Assembly: GCA_902728285.1 (NCBI GenBank)
Contig: CACVBU010000209.1
Span: 6,574 to 70,573, forward strand
Direction of reading: 5' to 3'
DNA from: Clytia hemisphaerica
Taxonomy: Eukaryota > Cnidaria > Hydrozoa > Leptothecata > Clytiidae
DNA: 64,000 nt
Shown here: positions 11,816 to 24,431 of the stretch, in pieces
Layout of the letters: every line of letters starts with the position of its first letter
How positions within the stretch are numbered: the stretch's first letter is position 1
Made by a program: the position numbers and the translations under genes
Notes under the pieces: model-generated
Seen by the model: the letters and a program-made list of their open reading frames with translations, nothing else
What the model was told of the DNA's origin: nothing
Databases searched by the model: none

Positions 11816-13534
11816 TAATATAGAAGAACGCTTTTGTCTCTCTAAAGGAAACTTTTTCACAGAATTTTAGTCCCTATTATCGTTTTCGGATAGTTCTGGT
11901 CCGTTCATGCCCGACACACATCCGACATCCCCCAACACTATAGAAGACAGTTTGAAAAACTGATTTCGAAAATATTCTACCCTTAGTGAGATTTTTTAAC
12001 ATTTTTTTTAAATATTTATAACCCTTATGAAGACTTTGGAAGCTGAAACCACTAACCCTTATTACTCACATATATCAAGAAACTATTTTTGCCTAAAGTA
12101 ACACCCCCACTCGGGCGTGGTATCTAGTAGGAATCGAGGGCAATTTGGCACGGGGAGAAAAATACCCTTTAATTTTCAATTATCATTTACTTATTCTTTT
12201 AATAATTTAAAACCGTTGACGATTATAGGATAAAAATATATTCTTTCAAATAACTATTTACAAATTATTCGATTATTATCATTATTCAGATTTTAAAAAC
12301 AAAATAAAAAAATTTAAGGAAAATATTGCAGAAATGACTAGATGTCCAGGCTGGATGTAATAACCAAGGGCAAAAGATTTATCTGAAATAAGTTGAAATT
12401 ACTTTAGAAAAAGGAGACAGACCCCTTGACGCGTGCTTTAAGTTTGGAGAATGTCAGTTATGTGCGTTTAAAGATGGAAATATCAAAGCCTTAGCCCTCT
12501 ACAATTTTGTTTTTGTAACCATTAGAGTCTTCTAGAAGGTAAAAAACCGACATTTACCGTCTTACCAGCACCTTTTTTTAGCCTAAGTAACCCCCCTTTC
12601 CCCGAAGACAGACTGGCGTCTTTCACTTTCACTGATTCCGTTTGACCCACCCTGTGTATTAAACTGATCTGTTTGCGTCACGGGTTAGTGGTATGAGTTA
12701 ATATAACTTCCTATTATTGCTCACGAGAAGGCCTACTCATCTCGTATATGAAAAATTGTGGTTTTCTTAAACTTTGTACAATTTGTGTGAGCTATACATT
12801 CCGTCAATAGAGCTTAATTTATGACGTTCTAAACAAAGGCAAAAAACAGAAGTTCTATGCATTGAAAATTTGTTACAAATATTCGGTATTATATATGTGA
12901 TAAAACCTTCATAATCGGATTAGAGAAAGAAAGTCACAAAATAGGGGTTTTAACACTTACGTATGACAAGTGTCGGTCGGTTTTTTTTCGTTAGTTTTTG
13001 ATTGAGTGTATTTTTGATACCTTTTTTTTTTGTTCCTCTCAAAAGATCCTGAAAAGTTCTTTAGTTTATTTACCCTTTTTTCAGCACCGACGTTATCGCG
13101 GCAGCCTAGGAGACTTCAGTCTGTCCCCGTGCTAACAAAGACAAGGTTCCTATCAAAGGAATCTATCAAAGGAATCTTTATCCATTGAGCCTTTTTATGC
13201 TGATACATCGACTCTGATGATCTAGCTTTTAGCCTATACAAGAGCATATGATTTATAAATTATAAACTTTTGAGGTACAAAATAATTCCTGAGATATTAA
13301 ATAATATTTTATACTAAAATGAATATAGTTTTGAAAATTAAAAAGTCCATAAAATAGAACTAAAAATTAAAGGATATTATAGTTGTTAAAGAAATATTCT
13401 GAAGATCAGAGTTGAGATGTTAATTTGGCATCTCATATTAGCAGCGGCAGCACAAAAGTAAGATAATTTTTTTCATGCACTGAGACTACAAGACTACAAG
13501 AAGCGTTAGTTTTTAAGAATAGTCAATTCACCTA
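11816..13534. other. 3' flank of the FoxL2 gene, no gene recognised
   Basis: Contains two similar C-rich patches (TAAAGTAACACCCCCAC near 12097 and TAAGTAACCCCCCTTTC near 12584) and a short tandem CTATCAAAGGAAT near 13151-13174. A TTTATT near 13069 would be an AATAAA on the minus strand about 610 bp past the FoxL2 stop. Confidence 0.35.
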
Positions 13535-13622
13535 CCCAGCTGGCACACAAGGTTTTTTCTAACATTCACAACGTCCATATAACGTTAGATGAACGTTGAA
13601 ACAACGTCGTGTGCCAGCTGGG
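13535..13622. mobile_element. family C palindromic MITE, 62 bp past the FoxL2 stop
   Basis: An 88-bp near-palindrome with CCCAGCTGGCACACAA at the left and GTGTGCCAGCTGGG at the right, flanked by TA at 13533-13534 and 13623-13624. The interior contains AACGTCCATATAACGTTAG and AACGTTGAAACAACG. By its position it should lie in the FoxL2 3'UTR, where it would fold into a hairpin. Confidence 0.85.
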
Positions 13623-13684
13623 TATTAGTTAAACATATATATGGATTGTAAACTTCCCCCGAAACGAAACTATCAATAACAAAA

Positions 13685-14905
13685 CTACATAAGTGAAGGC
13701 GGGCTGTCTGTAGTATAGTTCGATTTCAAGACACCAGTTTGTGGGGTGGTGTTGCCGCCAGTGGAAGGCGTTGATGAGGAAGGCTGTGCCCAGTATTGTT
13801 CGTGATAATTGGTGGTAGGGTGTGAATCACTTTTGTATGCCGTAGTTGATGTAGCGTATGCTGATTGGCTGTATCCTACCGTTGAAGGGGTAGTGATCGA
13901 GCTCCCGTAGGTAGTGGTCGAGCTTCCGTAGGTAGAGGAGGTAGCTCCTGTGTAGTACTGCGGTTGGTAAGTTCCCTGATAGGTTGTTCCTAAACTTGAT
14001 GAGGAACTGTTTGTACCGTAGTATGGTGCCCCGTAGCCTGTTGCTGGTAGGTTATGGTGGGCAGTCGGGTCAATGTAAGAGAAATTACTGGTATGAGAGG
14101 AACTAGGGTAGTTAAACGAAGTACTGTTTCGCCAGTTTGGATGCGACGTTGCTCCTGAATGATAGAGGCTTTGCCAATTTGACGAGTAACAGCTGTACGC
14201 GCCGTATCTAAAGTCACCGCCGTAAAATCCGTTTGGGTAGGGGTAATGCGACGATTGACGATAAGGACGTTTCATTCGTCGGCGACGTCGATAATTGCCG
14301 TCTTCAAACATGTATTCGCATGCCGGGTCCAAAGTCCAATAGTTCCCTTTTCGTTCACCTCCTCCCTCGCGAGGTACTTTAATAAAACATTCGTTCAAGC
14401 TTAAATTATGTCTAATCGAATTTTGCCATCCTTTTTTGTTTTTCTCGTAAAATGGAAACTTCTCGATAATGAATTGGTAGATTTGATTTAATGTTAAGCG
14501 TTTGTCTGGTGCGTTTTTAATAGCCATTGCAATGAGAGCGACGTAGCTGTATGGTGGTTTTACGTTAGGATCTTTATCGTTTGTCGCCGTGTCTTTATCG
14601 TTCGCCGAAGAACTTGAAGAATTGTTATTGTTTGAATTAGTATTGTTATTATTGTCTTTAGCAGAGGAGTTGGAGCTGTGATGATCTAGAGTTCCGGATA
14701 AATTGACGCCGCTGAGTGATCCAATGACGGAAGTCGTATTTCCCGATCGCGTCATAACAATCTCGTTCTCCATATCCTCGATTCCATCGATAAGATCGGA
14801 GCATTCTGATTTGACACGCAAGCCTCCGTGATGGTGTCGTGAATGTAAATCGTGTCCGACGATACTGGATGAAAGATTCTCGATGAGTAACGACATCGCA
14901 ACCAT
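13685..14905 (-). CDS. FoxL2: forkhead transcription factor FoxL2, intronless
   Basis: Single open frame of 406 residues. The forkhead domain spans about residues 116-206, with [15 protein letters not shown] at 116-130, the DNA-recognition helix [16 protein letters not shown] at 159-174, and the strand and wing [18 protein letters not shown] at 184-201, followed by a basic tail RRRRRMKRP. The [18 protein letters not shown] and RRRRRMKRP segments are characteristic of FoxL2. The N-terminus is acidic, then rich in N and S (about 84-110). The C-terminus is a low-complexity S/T/Y/G/Q region, probably a transactivation tail. A VKSE motif at 31-34 fits a SUMO consensus. An in-frame TGA at 14948-14950 with no ATG between supports the start at 14905. 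Family knowledge: a nuclear regulator of gonad or reproductive cell differentiation in animals, usually encoded by one exon, as here. Confidence 0.95.
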   Translation of the reverse strand: MVAMSLLIENLSSSIVGHDLHSRHHHGGLRVKSECSDLIDGIEDMENEIVMTRSGNTTSVIGSLSGVNLSGTLDHHSSNSSAKDNNNNTNSNNNNSSSSSANDKDTATNDKDPNVKPPYSYVALIAMAIKNAPDKRLTLNQIYQFIIEKFPFYEKNKKGWQNSIRHNLSLNECFIKVPREGGGERKGNYWTLDPACEYMFEDGNYRRRRRMKRPYRQSSHYPYPNGFYGGDFRYGAYSCYSSNWQSLYHSGATSHPNWRNSTSFNYPSSSHTSNFSYIDPTAHHNLPATGYGAPYYGTNSSSSSLGTTYQGTYQPQYYTGATSSTYGSSTTTYGSSITTPSTVGYSQSAYATSTTAYKSDSHPTTNYHEQYWAQPSSSTPSTGGNTTPQTGVLKSNYTTDSPPSLM

Positions 14906-14950
14906 TTGTTCCGATTCACGATTTTCCTCAATGTTAAAAGTGTAGGGTCA

Positions 14951-15637
14951 CAAAAACAGCTTTCGGTAATTTCACGCTTAATTTACGAAAGCCAGCAAGA
15001 TTATTGTAACACTCACAACTCCACTTCTGTCAAAATCATTGAAATATGTTTATAAGATTCCAAAGTTCCTAAGTCCAACGATTTCTTTTGCAGCTACAAT
15101 GTTGCAACCGCTATTTAAAATCCGATCTTGAAAATGTTTTAAATAATTTTGACAAGATTTTGACAAATTTTTTTTTTCTTTGACAAATTTGTCAAAATAA
15201 TCAAAGGTTTGAAAAGGGAAGAGAATAAAGACAAGTCGACAATAGTTCTGATCGCTCAAATGTTTTACGAAAGAGCTCAAGCTGATAAGTAGCGATTCTC
15301 ACGTAATAAAAGTTCTTTGTCTTTTATTGATCACTTTGTGTTCTATCTATTGTTCTCTCATCAATAAATTCTATATCGTCTTTGTTTTGATAAATAGCTT
15401 CCCTATCAGCGAAGTCGTAAAAAAATTCCTTTACAACAATGGGTTGTTTATAGAACAATAGAACCGCATAAAATAATTTTCACTTCTGTCCTCTTTCCTT
15501 TATTGTCGACAAGTTAACGATTGTTTTATTGTCCAAGAATCTTTTGTTTGATTAAATAATAGTTTCGATTGCTATTGTCTCAATTGTCGGTTCTCGGAGC
15601 TACCGAAATTTACACTTTAGAGACGGCGTCACAAAGC
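14951..15637. other. FoxL2 upstream region
   Basis: Presumed 5'UTR and promoter of FoxL2 (minus strand). No TATA box or defined regulatory motif stands out by eye. Confidence 0.35.
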
Positions 15638-15672
15638 GATGTCGGCACGATGTCGGTCGGCACGATGTCGAT
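15638..15672. repeat. short tandem of GATGTCGGCAC units
   Basis: Three GATGTCGG or GATGTCGA units sit in 35 bp about 740 bp upstream of the FoxL2 start. The CG content is high against an AT-rich background. This could be a chance microsatellite or a cluster of binding sites. Confidence 0.5.
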
Positions 15673-15960
15673 ATTGATAATGTGTCACGATTAAGTGCCG
15701 ATAAAACCAAAGTTAGTACCTTCCAACAATACCAATATTTTTTATACCATCACAATATTTAACGATCACGATGCTTAACCTTTGTGGAAATGAAATGCCT
15801 CTTCTACAAGAATAGCAGACCTTCCTCGACGCTAGCTGCATAAAAACGTGGTATTTAGCGAAAATGATAAAACGAGATTCGATTAACGAAGAATTTTCTT
15901 TTTTTTGAATAATTATCAAATTGAAAAAAGATATAAAGCTGGTTCGTTCACTTTTTTTTT

Positions 15961-15980
15961 CTTCTTCTTCTTCTTCTTCC
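15961..15980. repeat. (CTT)n microsatellite
   Basis: Uninterrupted CTT repeats followed by a T-rich tract. On the minus strand it makes a Glu-rich frame (15713-16117) that I do not accept as a gene. Confidence 0.85.
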
Positions 15981-16607
15981 TTTTCTTTTTTTGAAACAAT
16001 ATCAAAAACACTGTTTGGTACAAGGTCAGGCTGCTGCGTCAACCGTTCTATTGGTTCTTTTATAGAAATCTTTTTTAGGGGCCAAAATGGGGGAACAAGA
16101 AAGAAAAAAAGGAGCACCCCTTTTTTAGGGTACTAATTCATATGTGAAAATTTCTATTTTTGAAGGATTGGAACTCATTCATGCATACTTAATCTTATTA
16201 ATTCCGCTAGTCCTCCTTTTTTTAAATGTTTCATTCAAAGGGCTTGATCCCGTGGCGATCATCTCTTTTACGAATTTTTTGAAAATTTTCGGAATCTATC
16301 GTTTTTTATTCCTTTAAAACATACAGTTACATATTTTCAAAAATAAAAGAAAAAAAGAAAAAAGTCCCGATTTTTCATTCAACAAAATTGAAATCAAGGC
16401 CCCTTAAAATATAAATCCTTTAATCAATAATTTTTTTAAGTCGGGTCGTTTTTAAAGGTTCTCAGCTGAGACAAACTGAGTTTTAAGGGTCTTATTTCAT
16501 TATGCCGCTTGCTCTTTTTAAAATATTTTTTGATCTGTTATAAAATAGGTATTAGAATTTTTTAAGCTATTTGAAGGGGAGGAGCGGCATCTCAATTTAT
16601 ATGACTT

Positions 16608-16705
16608 CCCAGCTAGCACACAACGTTGTTTCAACGTTCATCTAACGTTATTTGGACGTTGTGAACACCAGATAAACGTTAAAACAACCTTGTGTGCCAA
16701 GTTGG
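16608..16705. mobile_element. family C palindromic MITE upstream of FoxL2
   Basis: 98 bp with CCCAGCTAGCACACAACG at the left and CTTGTGTGCCAAGTTGG at the right, flanked by TT on both sides. The interior TTCAACGTTCATCTAACG matches the other copies. It lies 1.7 kb upstream of the FoxL2 start. Confidence 0.8.
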
Positions 16706-16779
16706 TTATAATTCAAAGTTGAATATTTTGCATATGGTTGTGATGCACTTCTATTTTCATATAATTTTTTGTCTCTAAT

Positions 16780-17193
16780 AGACCTTTTCATGTAGACCTT
16801 TTCACTTTGGGCTCGTGGCGTAATAAGAGGCCGGTGTTAAAATGGCCAAGATTTTGCAATTTTAAGCTAAAAGCGGCGTTAATTTTTATAATTATTTCTC
16901 AATTTAAAAGATTTTAGGTATGATTCGAAGACAAAAATTATCCATTGTTTTACTCCATTTATAAGACTTGAGTGAAATATATATTAAAAAATTTGTGATT
17001 TTCAATTGGATTTTCAACAGTTTACTACTGAAAAATGACGTTCAAATGTAAATTTTAGTCATTATTTAATAATTTGAAGCATAAACAGCCATTCTTTACA
17101 AATTTTGGCGTTGTTAACGCCCTACTTGGCGTAAGCCAAAACTTAGGCTGTGGCGTAATAAGGGCCGGCGTAAAAAGGGCCGATAAGGTACCA
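16780..17193. repeat. family J repeat (GGCGTAATAAGGGCCGG blocks)
   Basis: Two related blocks, at 16808-16852 (GGCTCGTGGCGTAATAAG) and 17147-17193 (GGCTGTGGCGTAATAAGG then AAGGGCCGATAAGGTA), match the element at 61673-61794. The sequence between them is AT-rich. Whether this is one long copy or two fragments is unclear. Confidence 0.5.
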
Positions 17194-17742
17194 TCTATTC
17201 ATAAAAAGATAAGGAACATAATCAAGGGACATAATCACCATGGTAATTGTTTGAATACGAGGTAAGTGATGTTTGTGTCGTAATTTATGAAGAGGTCTAT
17301 TATTTTCAGAATCTCTTAAGACTCGTATACAATAGAATTTTCCAGCATTGAAAAACAGGCAATTTTTAAAGCCATTATGAATAATTTACTCCCTACTCAA
17401 TTATCTTATCCCCACTGGCTAAAGAATATATGCGGCTCAATGAAACAGGATTGTACGTACATATTAAAGAATTTACTGTACAGTGACAACACCTTTGCTT
17501 ATTTTACACCCCTAAAAACAACACAACATTATTTCAACGTTCATACTGTATATATTTAACAAAAAGTAGCAAAAAGGTTGAAAATAGAAGGGCTTGTTCA
17601 AAAGAAAATGTATAGCTTTGACTTGATTAGTCGTATTATACGTATTTCTTTTCAATTTTTCACAAATCTTGTTAACAATTTTCATCTAAAGAGACTTCAC
17701 AAAATGATTAGCAACTAAGCCATTTTTACAGTAGCGACTATA

Positions 17743-17984
17743 CACGTTTTTTTGTAAGAAAAAACTATATAAGAACATAAGGCTTCTATGGCTAAAATGT
17801 TAAAAACAAGTTAAAAACATTTTAAGGTTTTGCAGACTCGGAAACACCCGATTTCTTAGGAAAATATTAGTAAAAATGGTCACAAATGGTGAATATAGGA
17901 ACATGTTAAGAACATTTTCAGGCTTAAAACTGAAAAAGTTAAAAAGATCCACAAAAATTTTGGATGTTCTTATAAAAAAATGTA
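17743..17984 (+). mobile_element. family A MITE, copy 4
   Basis: It begins after TA with CACGTTTTTTTGTAAG and ends GGATGTTCTTATAAAAAAATG next to TA. The internal blocks ATATAAGAACATAAGGC and GAACATTTTCAGGCTTAAAA match the family. Confidence 0.8.
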
Positions 17985-18477
17985 TAGCGGTATTGAAATT
18001 AAGTCCCCAATTTTTTTTCTTTTTTCCACTAAACTCGATACATCTCTTTTTACAGAATTTTGTTTTTATTTCGTTCCTTTTAAATCAGAGCGCTACACCC
18101 CTCTATTACAAAAAACTCTTTTAGAGTCTAAGAGAGTCAAAACAAACTTTTTTTTGCCGACAATTTTAATGTGCCTTTACAAGAATCTCTCCGTTTTCGG
18201 TATTTCGGTTTCATGGGATCAGGTCGCGGCAAATGACCTAAGAATTAAATGCCTGAGAAAATTTCTATGAAAAAGAAACTCTTAAACTTTTCAAAATCAT
18301 GTATTTTGGGTTTTATTTTTTTGAGTATTTCTTTTCGGTAATATCTCGGCATCGGTACGTTAAATAATTCACACATTTACGTGAAATGAAAACCGACATT
18401 TTGTTGTGGGTTTTCTATGTGTCTTTCCATTTCCATTATAAACGTCACATAGGTCTCATCTGAGAATCCCACTCTTA
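17985..18477. other. no feature recognised
   Basis: Two overlapping forward frames (17876-18124 and 17980-18270) arise partly from the family A copy and poly-T tracts. They have no domain and no splice support. Confidence 0.3.
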
Positions 18478-18660
18478 AAATCTATGGCTATTGATCAAAT
18501 CAAAGTATTGAAGTTTGATTCTCACAAAGTATATACCGACATCTAATACCGACACATATTCCAATATACCGACAACGTGTCCGAGGCCTCATTCGAGGAC
18601 CCCACGTTCAAAATCTATGGCTATCGAAATCTGAAATTTGATTTTCACAAAGTATACCCG
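18478..18660 (+). repeat. diverged tandem duplication, about 120 bp unit
   Basis: AAATCTATGGCTAT followed by GATTCTCACAAAGTATA recurs as AAATCTATGGCTATCG followed by GATTTTCACAAAGTATA about 120 bp later. Four ATACCGACA-type motifs sit between them (18530-18577). Confidence 0.55.
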
Positions 18661-19287
18661 AGTAGCACAATTATCTTTACATTGAGCTATTTTCTATGAC
18701 TGACTCCGAATAAAAGGGGGATCCGAAAGAGTAACCCAAAAATGAGATAATTGTTAAAAAAGACCTTTTTAGAAAAATTCAGCTTGTGATAGCTAAAAAC
18801 TTTAAAAAATGAATAACCGAACGGGGACGTTTATTTGGAACCTTGCAATATCCGTTATAAGACGGATCATCATATAAATGAACAATTGAGGCACCTTATT
18901 AGGCTAGCTGAAAAGAACGATGAGAGGTAGGTATAATAATTTGCTTTATATCCTCTATTACAGTAGAAAGCTCTGACAGGCTTTGTTATCCAGCAACTAC
19001 TATAATCTTCGAGAATGAAAATCAATAAATAACAGTACCAATAATCTTCACAAGAATTTATGACTCTTTGAATTCGGTATCCTCAATTTTTTAACAATTG
19101 TGGCCGGTATGGACCAGCAAATCCATATTTGAAATCAGTGCACTTCAATTATCTTTCCACTTGTGTATTACATTTGAAAATATTGTTTTTCTCTCAAAAA
19201 TATTACTTACTATTATCGAACAGTACAGCCTTAAAAATTGAAATGAAATTTAGATAATGATATTTCAACAGAACCAAAAAGAGTAAA

Positions 19288-19375
19288 ATCCCTGTGTCAC
19301 AGATTTGATGGGACCCTGCATCACTGGAAAATTTGAGAACAATTTTGTCTTCGGTTGGAAAAACTTTAGCAGAAT
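19288..19375. mobile_element. family B MITE, left-end fragment
   Basis: The stretch ATCCCTGTGTCACAGATTTG, then GGGACCCTGCATCACTGG, then TTGTCTTCGGTTGGAAAAAC matches the first 90 bp of family B. The remainder is lost. Confidence 0.5.
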
Positions 19376-19649
19376 AGAATATTTGTGTCTTACCATTATT
19401 AAGGTTTTCAATGTAATTGGTGCCCAAGCAATCGCTAATGGTGTTTTCTGAAAATTGAAAAAAATAATGATTAATCTATACTTGTTTATTCTGATTTTTC
19501 ATAGTAAACTGCACTAAATTGGAAAAAATAGACTTTTTATTATTTTCATAATTTGGAACTTCAATGTTTAAACAATACTTTATATGGCTCTTTTAAGAGT
19601 TTTCTTTCCTACCCAAGTTTTAGAATAAATTCATTTTTCAAAATTAAAT

Positions 19650-19750
19650 GTTTCTAAAATTTCCTAAGAAATTTAACTTGTTCTTGATATTTTGGTCATC
19701 GATGGCTGATGTTCTTATATAGTTTGTTCTTATAAGATAATCTGTATTCT
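19650..19750 (-). mobile_element. family A MITE fragment
   Basis: TTCCTAAGAAATTTAACTTG, then GATGTTCTTATATAGTTTG, then TTCTTATAAGATAA matches one end of family A in reverse orientation. Confidence 0.45.
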
Positions 19751-21964
19751 TACAAAAGAAAATGGATCTTTGGCTTTAAAAATATTTCAATCAAACTATA
19801 TTATCAAGTATCAATTTCAATTTTTTTAAATGCGGATAAGATTTTCTTAGGAGACAATCACAATTGATCAAATTGGATTTAGAACCGATCTATTTCATTT
19901 AAAACTTCCTCTCGTTCTGAAAGATTTTGATTGAAAATAAGACGATAATCATAGATCAAAATCTTTATTAAATCTACTCGTTCTTATATATCAAAAAATA
20001 TTAATCCTTAATTTTGGCACGCGCCCTTCATATTAAATGGTTTAGGATTGAGGATTAAGAAACTAACGTTTTTAACAAATAAAATGTCTTTTCTGATAAA
20101 ATTTTGATGATGGTCTTTTAAATTGAAGAAATCTGGTTGGTCAATCAGATAAACTATTTTCTTTTCTTATTCACAATACAAAATATTAGGGACATGGGGT
20201 TTAAGGATAGCTCGTTTCGTAAAAAATGATTCCTGATCAAAAGTTTTGTCCCTTTTTCACATTCTTGCCAACCTTGGAGAGACTATTTCCCTAAAAAAAT
20301 CAGCCAAAATTTTCAAATTTTAGTCCAAATTTCAAAAATTATAACCCTTACAGGAAGTTAATTTTTCTCTTTCGTAATTTTGGAATCCTTACAGAAACTC
20401 AAGCGCTTTTAATGGTTTGTGTACCCCTTTGAGGGATTTTCGAAGGTGTTAGAAATTCTTTCTGTCACCTTAAAAAGCTCGTGAAAGTTATCATTTTTTG
20501 GGGAACAATCTCAACGTCTTAGTTTCTTTGAGATTAACAATAGATACTGTTCTAATGCTATTTAATTTATGAATGAGTATAGCTTAAGTTGAACAAACTA
20601 CCTGTAAAGAAATTGGTAAAAAAGATTTCAAAAATAGCTAAGTCGTTCTAATATATTAGGGGTCTTAAAAACTCAGCATGTCTCACCGGAAAAAGGGGAA
20701 GGTTAAAAACAGGTTGATTCAATCTTGCGACTTTTGTAACAGATTTCAAATATAAACAAAGAATTAGAAATAAAAATCTTTCTTTAGCCAAAAGACTTAA
20801 GCAAAAAGTGGGCTCCAAAATTAGCCTTTTTAACTAAAAACCTTATTTCGCCTTTTTGTATTCAAAAAGATTTGTTACTAATCTAATTTACGAATCTAAA
20901 GGTTTCTTTTGGCTTGTGAAATCTTCTCTAATGATTTCTATGGGCATTACATATGTCAATTTGGGTAAAAAGTTCTGAAACTCGTAACTCCTGCTACTGA
21001 TAAAAAAATTGGTTTTCTCTAGGGTCGGTTTCAGAAGTTCCGTCCGCACATACCTCTCATCAGCCAATCCTAGAACTACCCCCTTGGGATTGTTAACGCA
21101 TTGAGGCTTAAATTTTGAACCAAAGGAACGGTTTATTTTAGATTAAAAGTACATGGGAGAAATGAAAGGTTACGCCTTTTTTCAGGAAAGACATAAATAA
21201 AAATTAAGAAACACAAAAATTTAAACATTAAGTGAAAATAGATTTTGTTGTATTTTGTGATATGGATAGAATATAAGCACAGTTTTCCAAAGAAAAGGAT
21301 TCTATGATTTAGTTTTCGAAAAACAAAGATTTCAGGCAATAAAAAATCATGGCCCCATCACCGCGGCGGGTGGTCTCCTCCAAGGGCATGCCCCCAATAA
21401 TAAAATAGTAATAAGGTTGAAAAATCCAAAAGAATTTTCGACATGATTTTTAGCCTCCTCAATCTGATTTCATGTCGGGGAAATGAAAATTGGTACATAT
21501 TAGGAATAAATTTTTCTCATAATTTAAAGGATTATTGGAAACGTAAATGCAATGATTGAAAATTGGGAAAGGTTTTCACACAATATGACCATCTGCGTAT
21601 TAACTTTTTTTATCTAATTTCACGAGGTTAAAAATTCTGTACGAAAAAAATTCCTCCTTTTTTCTTGATTCCTTAGATGGCTTCCGATAAAAGATTGTTA
21701 TGAACTTCGATTTTGTCACCACAAAATTCAAAACAATAATTTTCTTTCACAACGTCAATGGAATTTGATCAAATCGTTCAAAAAATTGCCATTTCAACAT
21801 AATTTATACATTTAAATGACGTTATTTAACGGATCTCCTACCATTTGTTCACACAGCATTTTTCATAAAAAACGAACAACTTTCTTCGTGCGAGCACAAA
21901 TTTCAAGAAATTTTGCTTCGTCAGTATAGAGTATATATCAGTATATATCTTTAATTTAATCAGA
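19751..21964. other. long AT-rich stretch, no gene recognised
   Basis: Read on both strands. No exon with good splice signals and no bounded element. A GTCCGCACATACCTC patch near 21040 recalls the poly-G elements, and a GC-richer patch lies at 21350-21395. Confidence 0.35.
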
Positions 21965-22110
21965 CAAACCCTTGTGACACAGATCCGGTGAAATGAAACA
22001 CCACTGGAAAAAATAATTGCCAAAAAAATTCCTCCTGGTAATTAAGAAATACCCTGAAAGCTAATTCCCTATTAGAAAAGGACACCTTAGTCCCGCTGTG
22101 GAACCAACTA
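21965..22110. mobile_element. family B MITE fragment
   Basis: ACCCTTGTGACACAGATCCG, then CACCACTGGAAAAA, then the diverged tail around 22090 resembles family B. Weakly supported. Confidence 0.35.
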
Positions 22111-22980
22111 AAATAATCAAAATCCTCACTATAGATTTTTTGAAGTAACCCAAGACATTTTTCATTCCCCCATGACATTTAACTTTGTCATTATAAACCT
22201 ATCTCAAGCTCAAAAACTCTAACTGGTTAAAATGAGAAAGGGGTGTTTAGACTTAAAACCGGTGGTTATAACCTGCCTTAAGGGCTCTGACCATAGTGAA
22301 TTTTTCATTTGTCATGTACAAAATATATATTTCTGCTCGATGTAGCCAACAAAACTATAATATGTTTTACATTTTCTGTTAGGCTAACTATTCCTTAATC
22401 TGAAAATTTAAAAATAGTAATGAAAAAATTTAATGAAGAAGAAAATGAAGATTTTTACTACGTAGAGTATTTCAACTCTGAAGACTTTATTTTTGACAAA
22501 GAAAAAACATTTTGAAAATTTTTTTGCGTCCAGAAGGTATGTATGTAACCAAATGAAAAAAAAAACTTTCGGAGAATTTTTGCAACATGTTAAAAGTATC
22601 AAGGAGTCCAAAACAAAAGTTTCATTTTCAAATCCCTTAACAAATTTTCTGACTATGATGAGAGCCCTTAAAAAAGGAGAAATTTGACATTTAAAAGATG
22701 TAAAAATCCAAAAGCTTTTTGAAAAATTTTTATACCCTAGCCTCGTAGCCAAACATCATCAAAATTAAAATTAAGTCTGTTTTTGGATAAGATTTACAGT
22801 TCTTGACGAAATTTTAAAGTTTTGAGAATTTATAAAATAAATAGAAAGTTTGTTTTCTACGCTGAAAATATTTCTTGAAAGCTCTAACCCCTAGTTTTGA
22901 AAATTACTAGTTCAATATTTACTTTCATTGTAAAATAATGATCTTGTTTTTCATCTATACTCTGAAAACTAGCATTACTA
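22111..22980. other. no gene recognised
   Basis: The minus-strand frame 22408-22752 (114 residues) is rich in F and K with no motif. The sequence is AT-rich without bounded repeats. Confidence 0.3.
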
Positions 22981-23629
22981 AAGTCTGTTCACGATAAGTG
23001 TGCACTCTTTTTTCTTTTCGCTATAACTTTTGAAGGAATTCTTCGTTCTTTATAAATTTGGTATCGTTGGAGAGATATTTGTGAGTGGAACAATTCTAAA
23101 AACGAAGATGAAAATGAAGAAGAAAAATATGAAGATCTTGTAGAGAAGTGCTATAACTTTCATTTTCACTGGAGAGATTCTTTGATCTTAGGAGGTCATC
23201 ACTGTGAAGAAATTTTACTAAAATATTTATTCAATATAAAGTTATGATACAAAGTTAATAAGTTATTGACCCGAAAAAACAGCAGAAAACAGCAGAAAAC
23301 AGCGCTTTTAGACGTCAATCAGCTTATAACTTTGTTTGATATATTTTGACTGAATGATTATTTTTGAGAAATTTTTTCACAGTGATGACGTTCGATAATG
23401 AAGGAATCACTTCAGTGAAAATGATAGTTATAGCACTTTTCTACAAGATCTTCATTTTTTCTTCTTCATTTTCATCTTCATTTTTAGAATTTTTTTATAG
23501 ATTTTTTTATTCCAAATTGTTCCACTCACTAATATCTTTCCAACGATACCAAATTTATAAAGATTGAGGAATTCCTTCAAAAGTTATAGGTAAATGAAAG
23601 AAGAGTGCACACTTATCGTGAATAGACTT
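22981..23629. mobile_element. family D foldback element, copy 1 (649 bp)
   Basis: Flanked by TA. The left end AAGTCTGTTCACGATAAG is mirrored by the right end CTTATCGTGAATAGACTT, and most of each half is the reverse complement of the other (for example GAAGGAATTCTTCGTTC against GAGGAATTCCTTC; GAAGATCTTGTAGAGAAG against CTTTTCTACAAGATCTTC). The centre holds a tandem CAGCAGAAAACAGCAG. No transposase frame. Confidence 0.85.
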
Positions 23630-23699
23630 TAGCTTATTTTTGAAACAAATTTTATTTGTTTGATATTGTTTAAATTTGTAGGAACATACATTACACTTT

Positions 23700-23925
23700 T
23701 TTTGATATAAGAACAATTTCATAAGAACAATGAGACTCAAAATCACCAAAAAATAAGAACAATTTTAGAACAATCATGAGCCTGAAATTACTCAAATTCA
23801 AGCAATTTAGGGGTTAAAGTAGTGAAAATTGGGAATCACACTTGAAATACCTCAATTACACCTTATAAATAAGAACAGGATAAGAACAGTTTGAGGCTCA
23901 AAGTGCCAAAAAAATAAGAACAACC
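23700..23925. mobile_element. diverged family A-like sequence
   Basis: Repeated ATAAGAACAATTT, AATAAGAACAGGATAAG and TGAGGCTCAAAGTGCC blocks recall family A, but the ends are not recognisable. Confidence 0.4.
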
Positions 23926-24431
23926 GAGCGTCAGAAAGATTTTACTGGTTTTTAAGAAAAAAAATGTACTGCAGAATTAGAATGGATAGTATTACAGTCT
24001 GACTCAATATAATTTAAAGCGGAGTAAAAAATACTGTTACTTTTGATATAATTTGAATAAGATACAATAGTGGTTTTGCGTTTGTTGAAAAGATATTCAA
24101 GAGTGGAATATCACCAAAAAGAAAAATGTGGAAAATAAAGATGAAAACTAAAGAAGAGATTTTTCACAGCAGTAATTCATTTATCTTAGAATAAAAAATT
24201 ATTCAAAAATATTATTTCATCTAGTTCCTCAAAAGGTGGCTCGTTTTCTTGTTTTAAAAAGCACTCTGGTCGGTGAAGGTTTCGGATTATAAATCTATAC
24301 AGTGAACAGAATCACAAAATTAATTTTGAATTTAATGTACTTTTTTAAAATTCGATTATTCAATGACATTTAAGACAGAGTTGTTATAGCAGTTCCATGA
24401 AAAACTTTCGATGATGCTCAGGAATGGCACA

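Noticed and set aside
15713..16117. 134-residue minus frame with a Glu/Lys-rich run
   Set aside because: Driven by the CTT microsatellite and adjacent poly-T; no motif.
23364..23567. 67-residue frame beginning RNFFTVMTFDN, also found at 31690-31493 on the minus strand
   Set aside because: Encoded by the arm of the family D foldback; appears twice because the element does.
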